Shown: positions 23,719-35,800 of the stretch, in pieces
Layout of the letters: each line of letters starts with the position of its first letter
How positions within the stretch are numbered: position 1 is the first letter of the stretch
Source of the DNA: Chlorops oryzae
Lineage: Eukaryota; Arthropoda; Insecta; Diptera; Chloropidae
Direction of reading: 5' to 3'
Assembly (NCBI GenBank): GCA_020466095.1
Contig: CM035806.1
Location: 146,007,920-146,071,919 of the forward strand
Length of the DNA: 64,000 nucleotides
Notes under the pieces: model-generated
The model's database searches: none
The model's input: only the letters and a program-made list of their open reading frames with translations
Told to the model about the DNA's origin: nothing
Position numbers and translations under genes: made by a program

Positions 23719-23880
23719 AAACTTTTGGTATAGAGATCTAGTCAAGACGCAAACTTTTGGTATAGAGATCTAGTCCAGACGCACACTTTTGGTATAGAGA
23801 TCTAGTCCAGACGCAAACTTTTGATATAGATATCTAGTCCAGATGCAAACTTTTAGTATAGAGATCTAGTCCAGACACGA
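23719..23880. repeat. 32-bp tandem repeat upstream of mad2
   Basis: Five copies of a 32-bp unit (ACTTTTGGTATAGAGATCTA then GTCCAGACGCAA) start at 23,721, 23,753, 23,785, 23,817 and 23,849, with a few substitutions. It lies 225 bp upstream of the mad2 start codon. Confidence 0.92.
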
Positions 23881-23911
23881 CCTGATTAGAACTTTTGACT
23901 TTTCGAAACAT

Positions 23912-24698
23912 CCCAGCAAACATTTAGCCTATGCTTTAGCGAACGTTCGCCAAGAATATGTTTACGCGACCTTTTCTAGAAGAACAAAAGGCGATGTTTT
24001 CTCAACTCTACCAACAAAGAATATGTAAAAAAAAATATATTGCTTTGAAGAACGTTACGCGAGCAATCCGCAATACATCGCGTATTCATCTTCCAGACGA
24101 GCATTGCCGAAGTTACTTTTGGAACAGGTTTATACAATGTTTTTCTAATATATACCTTGTGTTATTGTAGCTTTTGCTTTATTCAATCAAGTAGTCCTTG
24201 ATTTTGTTATTAGATCAAAAATAAATTTTGATAGTTAGTTCTGTAAGGATTTGGATCGACGAGTGTATACATTCTAAAGGATACAAAGGATAAAGGTGTA
24301 TTTTTTTCCTCCAAATAGTTAAAGGCACAATTTTTGTTAACCTTTTTAAATATAATTTGAAGTTAATATAATTTTTTAAAATACAGGTGCCTGCTTCCAA
24401 AAATTTTCCACTTCGGATGAAAAAAAATGTTCTTCAATTCTTCAGCAACATTTAATACATGCCAAGAGCCGCATTAAAAAGCGAGATCTTAAACAAAAAA
24501 CAATAGAATAAGTTTTTCATTATTAACTGAATTACTCTAATTTTTTATGCGTAAAATTATAATAAAATTTAAATAACAAAAAAAAAAATATATATATATA
24601 TATATAATTGGCCTAGAAAATGTTTCAACAACATGCGAGGTAAACATCGCCGTGGCGAGTCGCGGAACACTGTTTCGCGATAGAAAATGTTTGCTGGG
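23912..24698. mobile_element. CCCAGCA-ended inverted-repeat element A
   Basis: Left end CCCAGCAAACATTT and right end AAATGTTTGCTGGG are perfect inverses over 14 bp, and further homology continues inward more weakly (TAGCGAACG against TCGCGAAAC). No transposase is encoded. The same CCCAGCA start occurs on the elements at 34,962, 43,292 and 58,099, whose interiors differ. It contains an (AT)n run near 24,590. Confidence 0.65.
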
Positions 24699-24699
24699 A

Positions 24700-25422
24700 T
24701 ATCGATCGGTATATATATGTATATTATCGGAAGCTGGTGACTGTTTAAATTCGAAAAACAAAAACATATTAATTAATATTACTGAGACCCTAAACCTAAT
24801 TAGCAAAAGATATTGTTTAAATAAATTTAATGTAATGTACCGACTTCCGCAGGATCCGTCTCACAAATGCTTCCATTATCGCTGAAGCGTCGTGGCCACC
24901 AACATCATCCACGGTAATTTTTTGCGATATTTCATATTTCAGCATATTTCATGGGGAGGGGGTTAAGGTGGTTTTATTGCTAAAATTTTTCTTTTAATTT
25001 CATAGATATTTATAATGAAACGTCCATGCGAAATTTCAAAAATAACTACAGTTGATTGAAATTGGTTCCATATGTTAGGACATTAATTGAAGAAAAAAAA
25101 ATACGTTATATTCAAATAGTCAGAGATTTCTGTATCCCACCGAAATTGCAATTAACAAATTGACTGAAATACGAAATTTGGGAAACCCGTGAAACTGTAT
25201 TAATTATTATTATTATTATTATATATATAATAATATAAGAAATAACCAATTGCTTCAAAATACAACAGAAAAAGGAAACTAAATATTGTTTCCTATTAAA
25301 ATACATATTAGATCTAAAGAGACTTATGAATTATATCAATAAAAACTTGAAGAACAAGAAAATCCCTACAACATTATCGACTCCCTACCGTCGAGATATC
25401 CATATCCATCTTGGTATCCATA
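24700..25422. other. Unassigned spacer 3' of the precursor gene
   Basis: AT-rich sequence with an ATT microsatellite near 25,205. No exon recognised. Confidence 0.45.
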
Positions 25423-26661
25423 CTAATTGATCGCTTGCTGTACGCGCTGCAGGAAACGTACTGGACGGAACCAGGTGAACTTCTTTGGCATCATCCTTGG
25501 GATGGTGATTTGTTGTTGTGTTTGCTGCAGCATTTCAGCCGGACGGTCATTCTCATTATTTGGAGTAAAGAATTGCGATAGTGTTTGCTGAATATTATCG
25601 CGAATTACTCCGTTTGTTGGGAAGATTTCAAGATTTCCGTCAGTAAGCTGCGATTGCAATACGTTAGCGCCCTCTTTGATGTGATTGCGTAGAGTATCTA
25701 AGCCTAGTTCGTTGGCTGCGTCACCTCCAATGGTTGTGTCGTGCAGATTGCGTAAAGTGTCCTGCAGTACTTTGGGCAACTTGCCGACACCACGAATAGG
25801 TAATTCGAATGAACCGTCATCGTCTTTTGAATTTGTCGTATCGATTCCAGCAGCGGCGACCGTGTCCGCATTGTTGCGTTGCTTCTTGAAGAAAGGAGCC
25901 GGACGCAAGAGCAGACTGGGACTATCGGCAAACCATGAACGATCCATTTCCTGCTTGTTTGCAGCAGCACGTTTGTAATGCGCCTGTGCAACGATTTCAT
26001 CAGAGTCCACAGCCGGATTTGATCGTTTCTTGCCGCCCAACGGCGCCGGGCGAACTAAAGTGTTGGCAAAATCATTGAACCAATCCAAATGGCCAACCGA
26101 ACGCTTGGGACGCTTATTATACATGTTCTTCTTGTTGTTCGAACGTTTGAAGGCGGCCTTCGGACGATTCTCAAGTACGGTTGGTGACGCCACCGGCTTA
26201 TAGATGAGAACCGATGAACGTTTCTTGGAGTCCGTTGCTGCCGATGCATTGCCACCGAATGTTTTCTGACTGTATTCGATGGCTTTTTTTAGGAATCGAT
26301 TACGATTTGGACCCTGTATAAGCAATTGGAATGGTATACGACGTTGCAAAGCTTCACTCCTCATACCAGCGACACATTCGGTTCCAATCTTCGAGTTTCC
26401 ATTGTTGCACTCACAAATGCATTCTTCTCCGCAATAGAATCCCATACAGCCACATTGCTTGCATAGTGTCTTGCAATTGCCTTCTTGCATGGGTGACCTT
26501 TTGTCATTGTTCGGACGTAATTGCCTCTGGCTCCTTTGGACACTTTGGACCGGTGTCGCTGCAGAGGCAGGTGTTGTTGATAAAACAAGAGTCCATAAGA
26601 ACACTAGGCCCACGGTTAGAAGCCAAAATTCCATATTAAAAACACTTCGGGAAGGCAGCAT
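25423..26661 (-). CDS. Secreted dibasic precursor-like protein, unrecognised family
   Basis: Single-exon frame of 412 residues from the ATG at 26,661; a second in-frame ATG at 26,634 gives 403 residues and a more compact signal peptide (MEFWLLTVGLVFLWTLVLS). A TATA box lies about 120 bp upstream of the start. After the signal comes a nine-cysteine cluster at residues 63-96, then many KR/KKR/RPKR processing-type sites. Two matching cassettes, at 193-207 (DWFNDFANTLVRPAP) and 243-256 (WFADSPSLLLRPAP), are followed by basic cleavage sites. The first ends in Gly-Gly-Lys-Lys-Arg, which could yield an amidated peptide. A related WFRPVRF occurs near the C-terminus (397-403). The layout suggests a neuropeptide- or hormone-like precursor, but I recognise no named family, and a secreted matrix or cuticle protein is possible. 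Confidence 0.8.
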   Translation of the reverse strand: MLPSRSVFNMEFWLLTVGLVFLWTLVLSTTPASAATPVQSVQRSQRQLRPNNDKRSPMQEGNCKTLCKQCGCMGFYCGEECICECNNGNSKIGTECVAGMRSEALQRRIPFQLLIQGPNRNRFLKKAIEYSQKTFGGNASAATDSKKRSSVLIYKPVASPTVLENRPKAAFKRSNNKKNMYNKRPKRSVGHLDWFNDFANTLVRPAPLGGKKRSNPAVDSDEIVAQAHYKRAAANKQEMDRSWFADSPSLLLRPAPFFKKQRNNADTVAAAGIDTTNSKDDDGSFELPIRGVGKLPKVLQDTLRNLHDTTIGGDAANELGLDTLRNHIKEGANVLQSQLTDGNLEIFPTNGVIRDNIQQTLSQFFTPNNENDRPAEMLQQTQQQITIPRMMPKKFTWFRPVRFLQRVQQAIN

Positions 26662-26777
26662 TGTTAAATTCGATAATAATGAAAAAACAAGAAAAATTCT
26701 TCGATTCAAATATGGTCACCGTAAATCGGAGTCGAATGCAACAAGTTCGCTGTCTATCCGTTACGATCGGTGAACGA

Positions 26778-26784
26778 TTTTATA
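26778..26784 (-). promoter_or_regulatory. TATA box for the secreted precursor gene
   Basis: TATAAAA on the minus strand, 117 bases upstream of the first ATG. A start about 30 bp downstream would give a leader of roughly 85-90 nt, consistent with an unspliced 5' end. Confidence 0.6.
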
Positions 26785-27194
26785 CTGTAATGGATAATGA
26801 TGTTTTCATTAACATTTATGATAGTCTGCTCCATATTATGTCGTGTATCGCATTAAAGCACAATGAGCACAGGTTTTCGCTGTGCTCAGCAAAATTCTTC
26901 GAGAACTGCTGACTGATCAATGTCGATCAAACATACAACGATGCAGAAGTCTGTTCAATGGTTTTTTTCCCCATTTTTTTTTTTTTTTTTTTCTGTTGGT
27001 TTAACGAGACACTTAAGCGTCGGTGGCTTCTTCAGCAAAGTTAGAGTTAGTTCCCAGCGCAATTAATCACGTTCGTTAATACGATGAAGGTCTTACCATA
27101 AACAAAAAAAAAAAAAAGAGTACATCTCGCGGCACGTTTCTCAAGAAAGCTTCCAACAACATGGCTTTTCATTTCAAATAAAAAACAAAAGAAA

Positions 27195-27200
27195 TTTATT
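27195..27200 (-). terminator. Candidate polyadenylation signal for SRP19
   Basis: AATAAA on the minus strand, 84 bp downstream of the SRP19 stop codon, in an AT-rich 3' flank. Confidence 0.5.
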
Positions 27201-27283
27201 TTCAGTTTTCCAAAAAGTTTAACGCAATGACGTGAAATTAATAAACGGAAATGCACTTCCATACGTGATTCGTGTAATTTGAC

Positions 27284-28237
27284 TCAACGTCTCTTTCCTT
27301 TACCCTTTTTGCCACCGCCACCGCCGCCGCCACCACCACCACCACCACCACCACCGCCTCCGCTACCACCGCTAGCACCGCTGTGATGAGCTTGACTACT
27401 GCTTGGTTGATGCATGTGGTGTGGTTCGTTGCCTTTATTCTGTCGCGTTTTCAATTGTGGAATTCGAGCGGTAATGTACCGCATAATAGCTTCTCTTGTT
27501 ACAAGCTCGTTATTGCACGGTGAGCCATCGTCGTTCCGCATTTGTACACGAATTCGTCCACGACAGTTTGGTTCCTGAAATGATTTCGTTCGTCAAGGGC
27601 ACAACAATTTTTTGGAAAACGAAAGAATTGAGACGACTTTACCTTACTCTTTTCACGGCAATACAACTTATTCTCGACGTCCACACGCATATTACCCACA
27701 ACGAGAACGTCACGCATCTCCGCGTACGTTGGATTCTCGACACAATTCTGCTTCGGTAAGCGACGACCTTCCTGTCGGGTCTTTTTGCTATTGATATAGG
27801 CGGGATAGATACAAATCCAGCTGAGAGAAGGAGAAATCCAGTTAAATTTCTTCTATGTACGATATGTAACACATGACATGACTCTTGACTCAATCGTACA
27901 GCGGCAACTAAACTGGCATAACTCGAAATTTGCCCTTTTCTTCCGAAAACGCAAAAAAAACGGTTGCAAATTCCAATTAAATCTTATTGGTTAAGGAGAG
28001 TTGTATGGCCTTTTAGCAACATTTGGCAATAATAAAAACTGCTTAAAATTATTTGGACAGTATTGTGAACACTTTTCATACATTAACATCAAACATGAGG
28101 ATTTTTGACTTGTGTCACTTTAGTTGCCAGATGTGCGAGTTGTGATCTCCGAAATAAAGTGTTTGAACTTACCGTTCCACGTCGCTGTGTTTCTTGCTCG
28201 GGTGGAAATTCGTACGCACCGACGTTGCAGCTGCCAT
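27284..28237 (-). CDS. Srp19: Signal recognition particle 19 kDa subunit
   Basis: Three exons, 28237-28173, 27820-27643 and 27574-27284, join in phase to 177 residues. Diagnostic blocks are DVERWICIYPAYINSKKT, GRRLPKQNCVENPTYAEM, LYCREKSKEPNCRGRIRVQM and RYITARIPQLKTR. SRP19 binds the tips of SRP RNA helices 6 and 8 and prepares the site for SRP54, so it acts in ER targeting of secretory proteins. The tail is unusual: a His/Ser stretch, then about 17 consecutive glycines, then KKGKGKRR. A lysine-rich tail is normal for the family, while the glycine run (codons at about 27,310-27,360) looks like a repeat expansion. It is divergent to quemao across 1.56 kb. Confidence 0.95.
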
Positions 28238-29801
28238 TGTTGTTTTCTTTTTTAATCAAAAGCGAGTCAAATCCGATTCAAATCCTCCTGAAACGGAAAT
28301 TCGGAAATCACTTTCCAAACATTACTTTGACACGTCAATGAGCAGAACAGCTGCGATCGGTGCTGCCAGAATTTTGTATCACTTGTCCCTCGGATATTTT
28401 GAAAAAATCCCTTTTGTCCTGTTTTGTGTGACGGCATTTACACAATAAGACCTTTCGGTAATGAAACATTTTATTGTTTGATAGGGGGATGCATGTGAAA
28501 GTTATATGGGAGAGTTTTTTTCTCTTTCCCGTGCGATTCTTCTCAACGAAAAAATGTTTTTGTACCGCAATGTCATACAGTATGTAGAACGAATAAAACC
28601 TTTCGATAGCGAAGCACATATTTTGTAGACATGTAGCGCTCGGAATTGTGATATGGGAGCGCTTTTCGCTCCTCCCCGTCCGTCCCTTGCAAACAAAATA
28701 AATGTTTTTTTAACGATATGCCTTGCTGTGTACATCCCATGTTGCGGATAATCATCTCTGATCCCTGATTTTAAACTTTTAGCACACGATTTTCGCAGCC
28801 CCGTTTTTTTTTTTATGTTGGCAAACATGCTTGCCGGTTTGATAAATTTTTTAGTAAATTTTGTGTATTTTTTAAAATTTGGAACGAAGATTCGCTCTTT
28901 GATATCTTGCTACTTTATTAAATATACTCAGATGGTTGAGAAAAGAAAACGGATTTATTGGGGCATATGCATAAAGATGAGATTTAACCTTTTCCTCGAG
29001 TGTTAACCCAGGGTATATTTTCGGGTTAGATGATTTTTTTTTTATATGTGTTTTGACATTTGAAACACTGGGTTTCGCCGATAACCCTAACCCGGCCTAG
29101 TGAGAACATAGCATTTGAGCGATTTCATATGAAAGAAGGATTATTAACCTATGAATTTCAATTTTCATTTTTATACACACGACCGAATACGTTGGAACTT
29201 TATAAGGAAAACTTCGGATAACACCGTATAAGTGGCGAAAGACATCAATGGAATTAAAATAAAAACCAATTGCACAGATTTGATACATATATTATGAGTC
29301 TGGTAGTTTTTTAGGTTTTAAAAAAAAACTCCCTAAACGGCAGCCATATCAGAAAGTAGCAATTTGTTACAAAAATAGTAGTTTTTGCAAGAATCCCGAG
29401 ATTGAGATTGCACAAATGTTTCCTTGACAGTTCGAGAAAAGCCAAAAGGCTGATTTATTATCCGTCAGTAAGGAATTAATTGTGCCAACTTCTTCCGTCG
29501 CTGCGTTACTATCAGCAAAAGCCAGTGACGGATGACGTACGTACGTATTATATGTGTCCCAGCTGGAAGGAATAGCGCAGTTGTTATGGCGACAAAAAAG
29601 TAGCTAAAAAAAAATACTACTTTATTAGCACTGGTGGCAGCACTGTGCATTAGTTGGCTGGACGGTGAACGAAGCAATTGTGATAGTCGCATTCAAGTAT
29701 TACTTGGTTAGACCTACAGTCATACATGATTTGTGTATTTGCTTGAACAATTGGATTCTAAGTGGAAAATAATAATATTAATAATAATAAAGATAATAAT
29801 A
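28238..29801. other. Divergent spacer between SRP19 and quemao
   Basis: Probably holds both promoters, but I could not identify a TATA box or initiator with confidence. It contains the degenerate tandem dimer at 28,447-28,735 and a small palindromic stretch at 29,005-29,100 (TTAACCCAGGGTATA with CTAACCCGG). Confidence 0.5.
28447..28735. repeat. Degenerate tandem dimer of about 143 bp
   Basis: Two units begin AATAAGACCTTTCGGTA (28,446) and AATAAAACCTTTCGATA (28,589). Each contains ATATGGGAG followed by a short hairpin around a T-rich loop and CCCGT, then AAATGTTTTT. Divergence is high, so this is an old duplication. Confidence 0.6.
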
Positions 29802-32800
29802 ATGGACGAGCTAAATGTCATACTGGCGAAAACGAAGGATCAATCCAAACAGAAAGAACAAGACGAGGTGCGATTTTGGATTTTATTGCATTGTTTACAT
29901 TCCATCAATATGTGAAGCCGGACATTCCATTCCATATCATTCGATGGCGATATCGTAGTGTGATATTTCCTTTTCTTTGCCTCTGTAGATCCTTTTGCAA
30001 CCGTTTGCCTATATACAACAAATTCCGGGTAAACAGTTCCGCTCCGAACTGGCCGTGGCCTTCAATCATTGGCTGCACATCCCGGCAGAAAAACTGAATC
30101 AAATTGGAGAGATTGTCCAGATGCTTCACAATTCCAGCTTGCTGTAAGTAGATTTTTGATGGACTTTGCAAAACTTTATAGAAACCTCAGGCTATCGCTA
30201 GTGCATGATATCTTCCGCTAGATGCACGCCTAGAAATCACACCTAACCAGTTTTAAAAGAAGTCATTGAAGATTTTCTTCAATCCTTATTATTTTATGAT
30301 TATTTTTATACATATATATATTTTTTTAAAATTTTTTATAATACATTTTTGTTTTTTTTTTTTGTAGTGAGAAGTAATTTTTCTAGCAATGTTGATATTA
30401 TTGTCTTGATAATTAGTCTTCATTGGTGGTAAATGAAGATCTTTGGTGCGGAAAGGCTCTGGTCACTTTAGTCCCTTGGAACTATTAAGATTCATATCAA
30501 TAGTCTCAACCTATTATGCAGCTGGGCTGCACAAAAGATCTTGTAAAGAAAAATTCGACTCCCTAAATGCCATTGTTGATTTGATATCTCTGTATTTCGA
30601 TGATAATATTTCTAATTATGCTTTATGCCTGGGCACTAAATAGCTAATTCCCAAAACCGTACTTCGATTGGTAGCTCTTATTATTTAAAATGATTTTTTA
30701 AAGTAGCTTTTTAACTTAATTTTAAGAATCGAAAGTATTGAGATTCAGATTGTAGCCAAGACTGCGTCCAAGAACATGCCAGAACAATTTAAATTGTTTG
30801 TTCTACTTTAGGGAACAGCTTTCAGTTAAATTATAAAACCTCATTGCTCCCGTTGGTGTTTATAGATCGCAAAATTGGGCCATTCGAGAACGTTGGAATT
30901 TCTCTTAGTTTCGCAGGCTAATATTTCTTGTTTTATTTTAGTACATTTTTTTTTCTCATTAAGTATACGTGACTTTTCTCTGATTTCCGTGGACGATAGC
31001 CGCCTGTCCAAGGTTCGTTTTAGGAGTATCCATTTGCTTTAAAACGATTTGATGTGCCTCCAATTGCAGCAGTCTTATTGTTTACTTGATCGAAAATCTT
31101 ATATAAATTAATTGCTCTGCCAGATTTGGTTCATTTCACTTCACACATTTTATTATGAATAAATATATACGTATGAATGTATACAAATATGTAAATATGT
31201 ATGATGTTTCTGATTTGCTTAGAGTTTGCGAGAAAGAAACTTGATTGGAATTCATTTAAAATGTTTACTTTTGCCGTGAATGCGCCGCTCATTGAATGCT
31301 TTTATGACGCAATTGAGGATCTTTGTACATCTACATATATATATATATATATATAGTGATGCATAGGCATGCTTTGATTCATGGTCCAAATCGAATTGTT
31401 TTAGCAAATTTCAATATTTAAGCATTTCTAAGAACTAAAAATATACATTTTACTTTTTGGAGTAAATATTTACAATATTTCAAATCGAATGCAAGGAAAA
31501 ATTTTATTGAAACGGTTAAGGCCACCAAACGTACTGATCGGATATTTCGGATACAGTATAATATCTAAATTTAAGATATAAAAAAGGCCGAATTTTTCAA
31601 AAAATGTATTTAGTTTATCTCAGCGAAGCATTTGGAGTCCTAATTGAGTAATCTATGAGTCGTAAATTAGAGTATCGGTCGCCTTAGTCCTTTGGAGATT
31701 ATAAATTCATAAACAGTCTCAACCTACTCTAAGGAACATGGCCTGCATAAAAGATTTTATAGCCCTTATAACAATAATAATATGAGACTCCTCATAATAT
31801 GCGCATATTCGCTGTCTAAAATGAATGTGTTTCGCTTCTTGCGTAGGGCGACTTAGATGAATCCGAAATCCTTTACTAAATGAGCTGATATAAGAGTCAT
31901 AAAATGCATTTTTCTACCCTTATCTTATTCGTCTCAGCTTACAGTCCACGGTGGTCCAACGCTTGTGCAACATTATTTCGCCATTCGGTTCTATCCTTAG
32001 CTGCATGCCTCCGGTTGACGGTTCTCATAGCTGTTAGATCGGCATCGAAGTTGTCTATCCATCTCTTCTTAGGTCGTCCTCGCTGTCTTCGACATTTTTT
32101 TTTTTTTGCAATTGATGCATCAGACATTCTTCGCACATGTCTTCTACTCTCAATCTAAATTTTATTTCCCTCCTATGTATATTTTCTTCATATTTCGGAC
32201 TCATTTCGAGGTAATTTTTTTTTCATTTCATACCCCCAAAAATTCCTTTACTCCGAATATGTTTCTTGGAATAGTGCATGGAATATGTATGAATTTATGT
32301 TAAAGCTGCCTCCTATGCATTGAATACATGCGAAAAACTCTGGACTCTGGAAAGGATCCAACGAAGGATAATTTTCTGATGGTTTCCAGAACTTTAGCGA
32401 TTGTTTTATGTACATACATAGGTGCTCTCTGAGTGTGAAAACTCTGAAAAAAAAGGCTGGACAGGAGCATTCCATAGCGAAGGAATGACTCGGCTTTGGG
32501 CGCACATAGAGAAGCTCGATTTAAAATGGTCTTGCATTGCCAAATCAAATCGTGTATTGAAAATTATTTCCTCCATGTTTTTCAATGTGCATCCACCCTG
32601 CCGATTCTTCTGCATTTGAATTTTAAAGAGAAAATAAATAAAAAAAAATACTTCCCACTTCCAGCATGTTGCATGTTCGATACCATAAAGTGAACTAAAC
32701 TGATGAGAGTGGCCTCATTCAAATTGAAATGTATGGATTTGTTAAAAAATTTAAACCCCGATTAGGAGTAGGCATGTGCGTAAGAATTATTTCCGTTATA

Positions 32801-35800
32801 TGGTACAGGATTCCCCGGATACAAGCACCGTGCAAAATGCACGAAAAATTGTGCTTATAAGCGATTCTTCTTGTATGAAAATTTAAGGCAAATGATACAA
32901 ATTGGCGTGCATATAAGCGGGGAATTCTTATATCCGGGGTGCATATATCCGGGGAGTATATATCTGGGGAATATTGTATATAACTATCATGAGAATTTTC
33001 GTGTTTTAATTGTCGTTGCTCATTGCATTTCGCTGGAGGTTTGAACACCCAAATCACCATCTGCGCGCACGTCTCGGCTTTCAATTAATTTCTTATGTCT
33101 TATATCTTGAAATATTGAATCGATTTGAAATATTTAATTGAATAATGATTAAGAGAAGATACAATTTGGAAAAATAAAAGCTGAGCATCCGGAATTCTCG
33201 TCACAAAAACCTTCTCGATTGGAGCTCGGGCAATATGTGGAGCAATAAGTTTCTTAACTCTATTCTCCCTCTCCGTTCACTGTCTCTGTGGTCTCTTTCT
33301 GCTCTTCAAAAGATTTCGTTAATTTTACTTCTTTTTTTGTTCATTGTTTTGCTTTGTCATTTCTATTCTTTTTTTTTTTTTTTGTTTTTATGACATTCCA
33401 ATTTGTTGATCATACGAAACTCAATAATAATTCAAAATCATCAATTGAAAACGAAAAGGAAAAAGAAGAAGAAAAAAAATTAATTAAAATGCGGGAAAAA
33501 AGGGATTTTTTTAATCTTCTTTTTATATTTTTTATCATTTTTTTTTTATTATTTATTTATTGAAGTCATTTAACTCCTTTATTGCGTGACGTTCATTGCG
33601 TCGGTTCGTACCGTTCTTTCCCGACTGTTTGGTCATCTGATAAGAGTCTCATTGTCATTGATGGTGGTGGTGGTGGTGTGGTTAATGTGCCCAGGGACAC
33701 ATTTCAATTGAAAGCAAAACTGCTTAATATGCCAGTTGCATTTGCGGTTACTGGCGGCTCTTTTTTCTTTTTATTATTATTTTCTTTTTTTTTTGCTTCC
33801 ATGAATGCTTCATGTTCACAGCATTATGTGCCGTATATTGATATGCATGAATATGCAATGAATGCTCTGGCTTAGATGGAGCGCGTTCCATCAGTCAGAA
33901 CGGCTCATTTTGAGGGGGGAAAAATTGTGTTCTTTGAACTTTAGGACGATGGGGTAACGATATGAAATATATATTGTTTGACTGCTTGTGGTTAGATCTT
34001 GTCTAATACTTGATGGTTTCACCAACCATTTCTGGTCGTTTCTTTTTCTTCTGTTTATATAAGAGGATATGTGTATCCCGATGAAAGCCCTCGGCTCGTT
34101 CTTGGACATGCATACACAGAAAAAAAAATCAACCAGAAAACTGGTTAAATCAAAAGGAAAAACATATAAAACGGCTTCAACAAGGAATATTTTTATTTTA
34201 ACAATTTTTCTTGTTGGAAAAAATAAAGATTTTCCTTTTGAATCAACCATATTTCAGGTTGAATTGAAATGATAATTTTCAAAAATGGACGTAATAGAAA
34301 TGACAAAATAATTTTTAAAATAAAAATTTCAAAGAAAAAAAATACCTATAAAAAATGGCCACAGAGCCCTCTGCTGAGCATAACCCCAAAAATAGCCATC
34401 GGATGGACTTCATCCGATTTTGTCAATCCGTTGTGTCGTGACTGCTTTCGCAATGCTTTAAAAGTTCTAAGATGAATAAATATCTTATATGTCCAATTTT
34501 ATAAAACAAATGAGAATTATACCGAACGCAAAGAAATGTAATTAAACATATTTCCTTTTAAATCAACCAAAAATGTTGTTGACTCAACCCATGATACAAG
34601 AAAACAAGATAGCGCCACTTCAGTACCGCTATTTTGAGGCTCTCTCTGAGAGCCGAAAATTGAGTTTGTGACGTCACTGAGCGAGAATTTGTTGTTGTTT
34701 CCCATGCTATTCAAAAAAGTAAAAAGCCGGTTTAACATGGGAAACAACAACAACGAATCGCGATTTTGAGTTTGTGACGTTTCCTCTCTCAAGTGGCGCT
34801 ATCTTGTTTTCTTGTATCATGACTCAACCATTTTTCTTTTGAAATTTTCGCTCTGCTCGAAAATCAAAAGGACTGTGAATAACAATGCGCATTTAAAAAA
34901 AAAAATCATGGTAAATTTCGTTCAGTGTAGATATTCTATATTTGAAGAGTATCAAAAGCTCCCAGCAGGAAAAGTCCCCCTGACAAAATCAGTGATGTCA
35001 GGGTGAGTCTGCAGCCGGTATGCATGCCAATTATTAGGACACTTTGTATGAAATTTGTACACGAACTGACAGGGACTTTGTCTTCGTGGTATTAGAAAAT
35101 GTCACTGGTGATTCCTAGCATGACATTGTCCAGCTAGGTGGTGCGATGGCGAACAAAGCATTTGAGAGCAGCACATTGCTCTTTCCTCTCTAATTTGTCA
35201 ATTTATAGAAAACCAGTTGAAAACTCTCTCTTCTTTGTCTTCTCTTTGAAAATGTCGCAAATTTTGAAAAATCTATTTTTATCAATTTTTATTCACCTCA
35301 GTCAGAGATCGAATCTGCCGAATCTTCGAATTCTGAGTAGAGCACTCATCCTCTACGCCACTTCATGCTAACGCTAAACTGACGTTAAAACCTTATTTAA
35401 ATTTCAGTAGCCAATGAGAGATTCAAGCATATGAACAGCATCCCTCCACGATGACATGTCCTCCAAGATGGCATGCATGACAATTTCACCTGTATGACCC
35501 AGTGAAATCACTAATGTTTTTGCCCTGCTGGATATATTTGCCTACTGGGGCTGTTTCGATATGTGTGTTTGTGTCTGTGTGTCTATGTCCATGCATCCTT
35601 CCGTCTATCTGACAGTTGTTGTTGAGATGATGTTGCATCAGAGGTGTGGGGATCGTGTTTAAAAATTCCTTTAATTTTGTACTAATGTGCTAAATCTTCT
35701 TGTACAATCATGCTACAATAAAGCCAATTTGGACGAATGTTTCGTAGTTTCGCACTTCGAATATAGATGTCATGAAAAGAGTACAGTCGAAAATCCTAAG

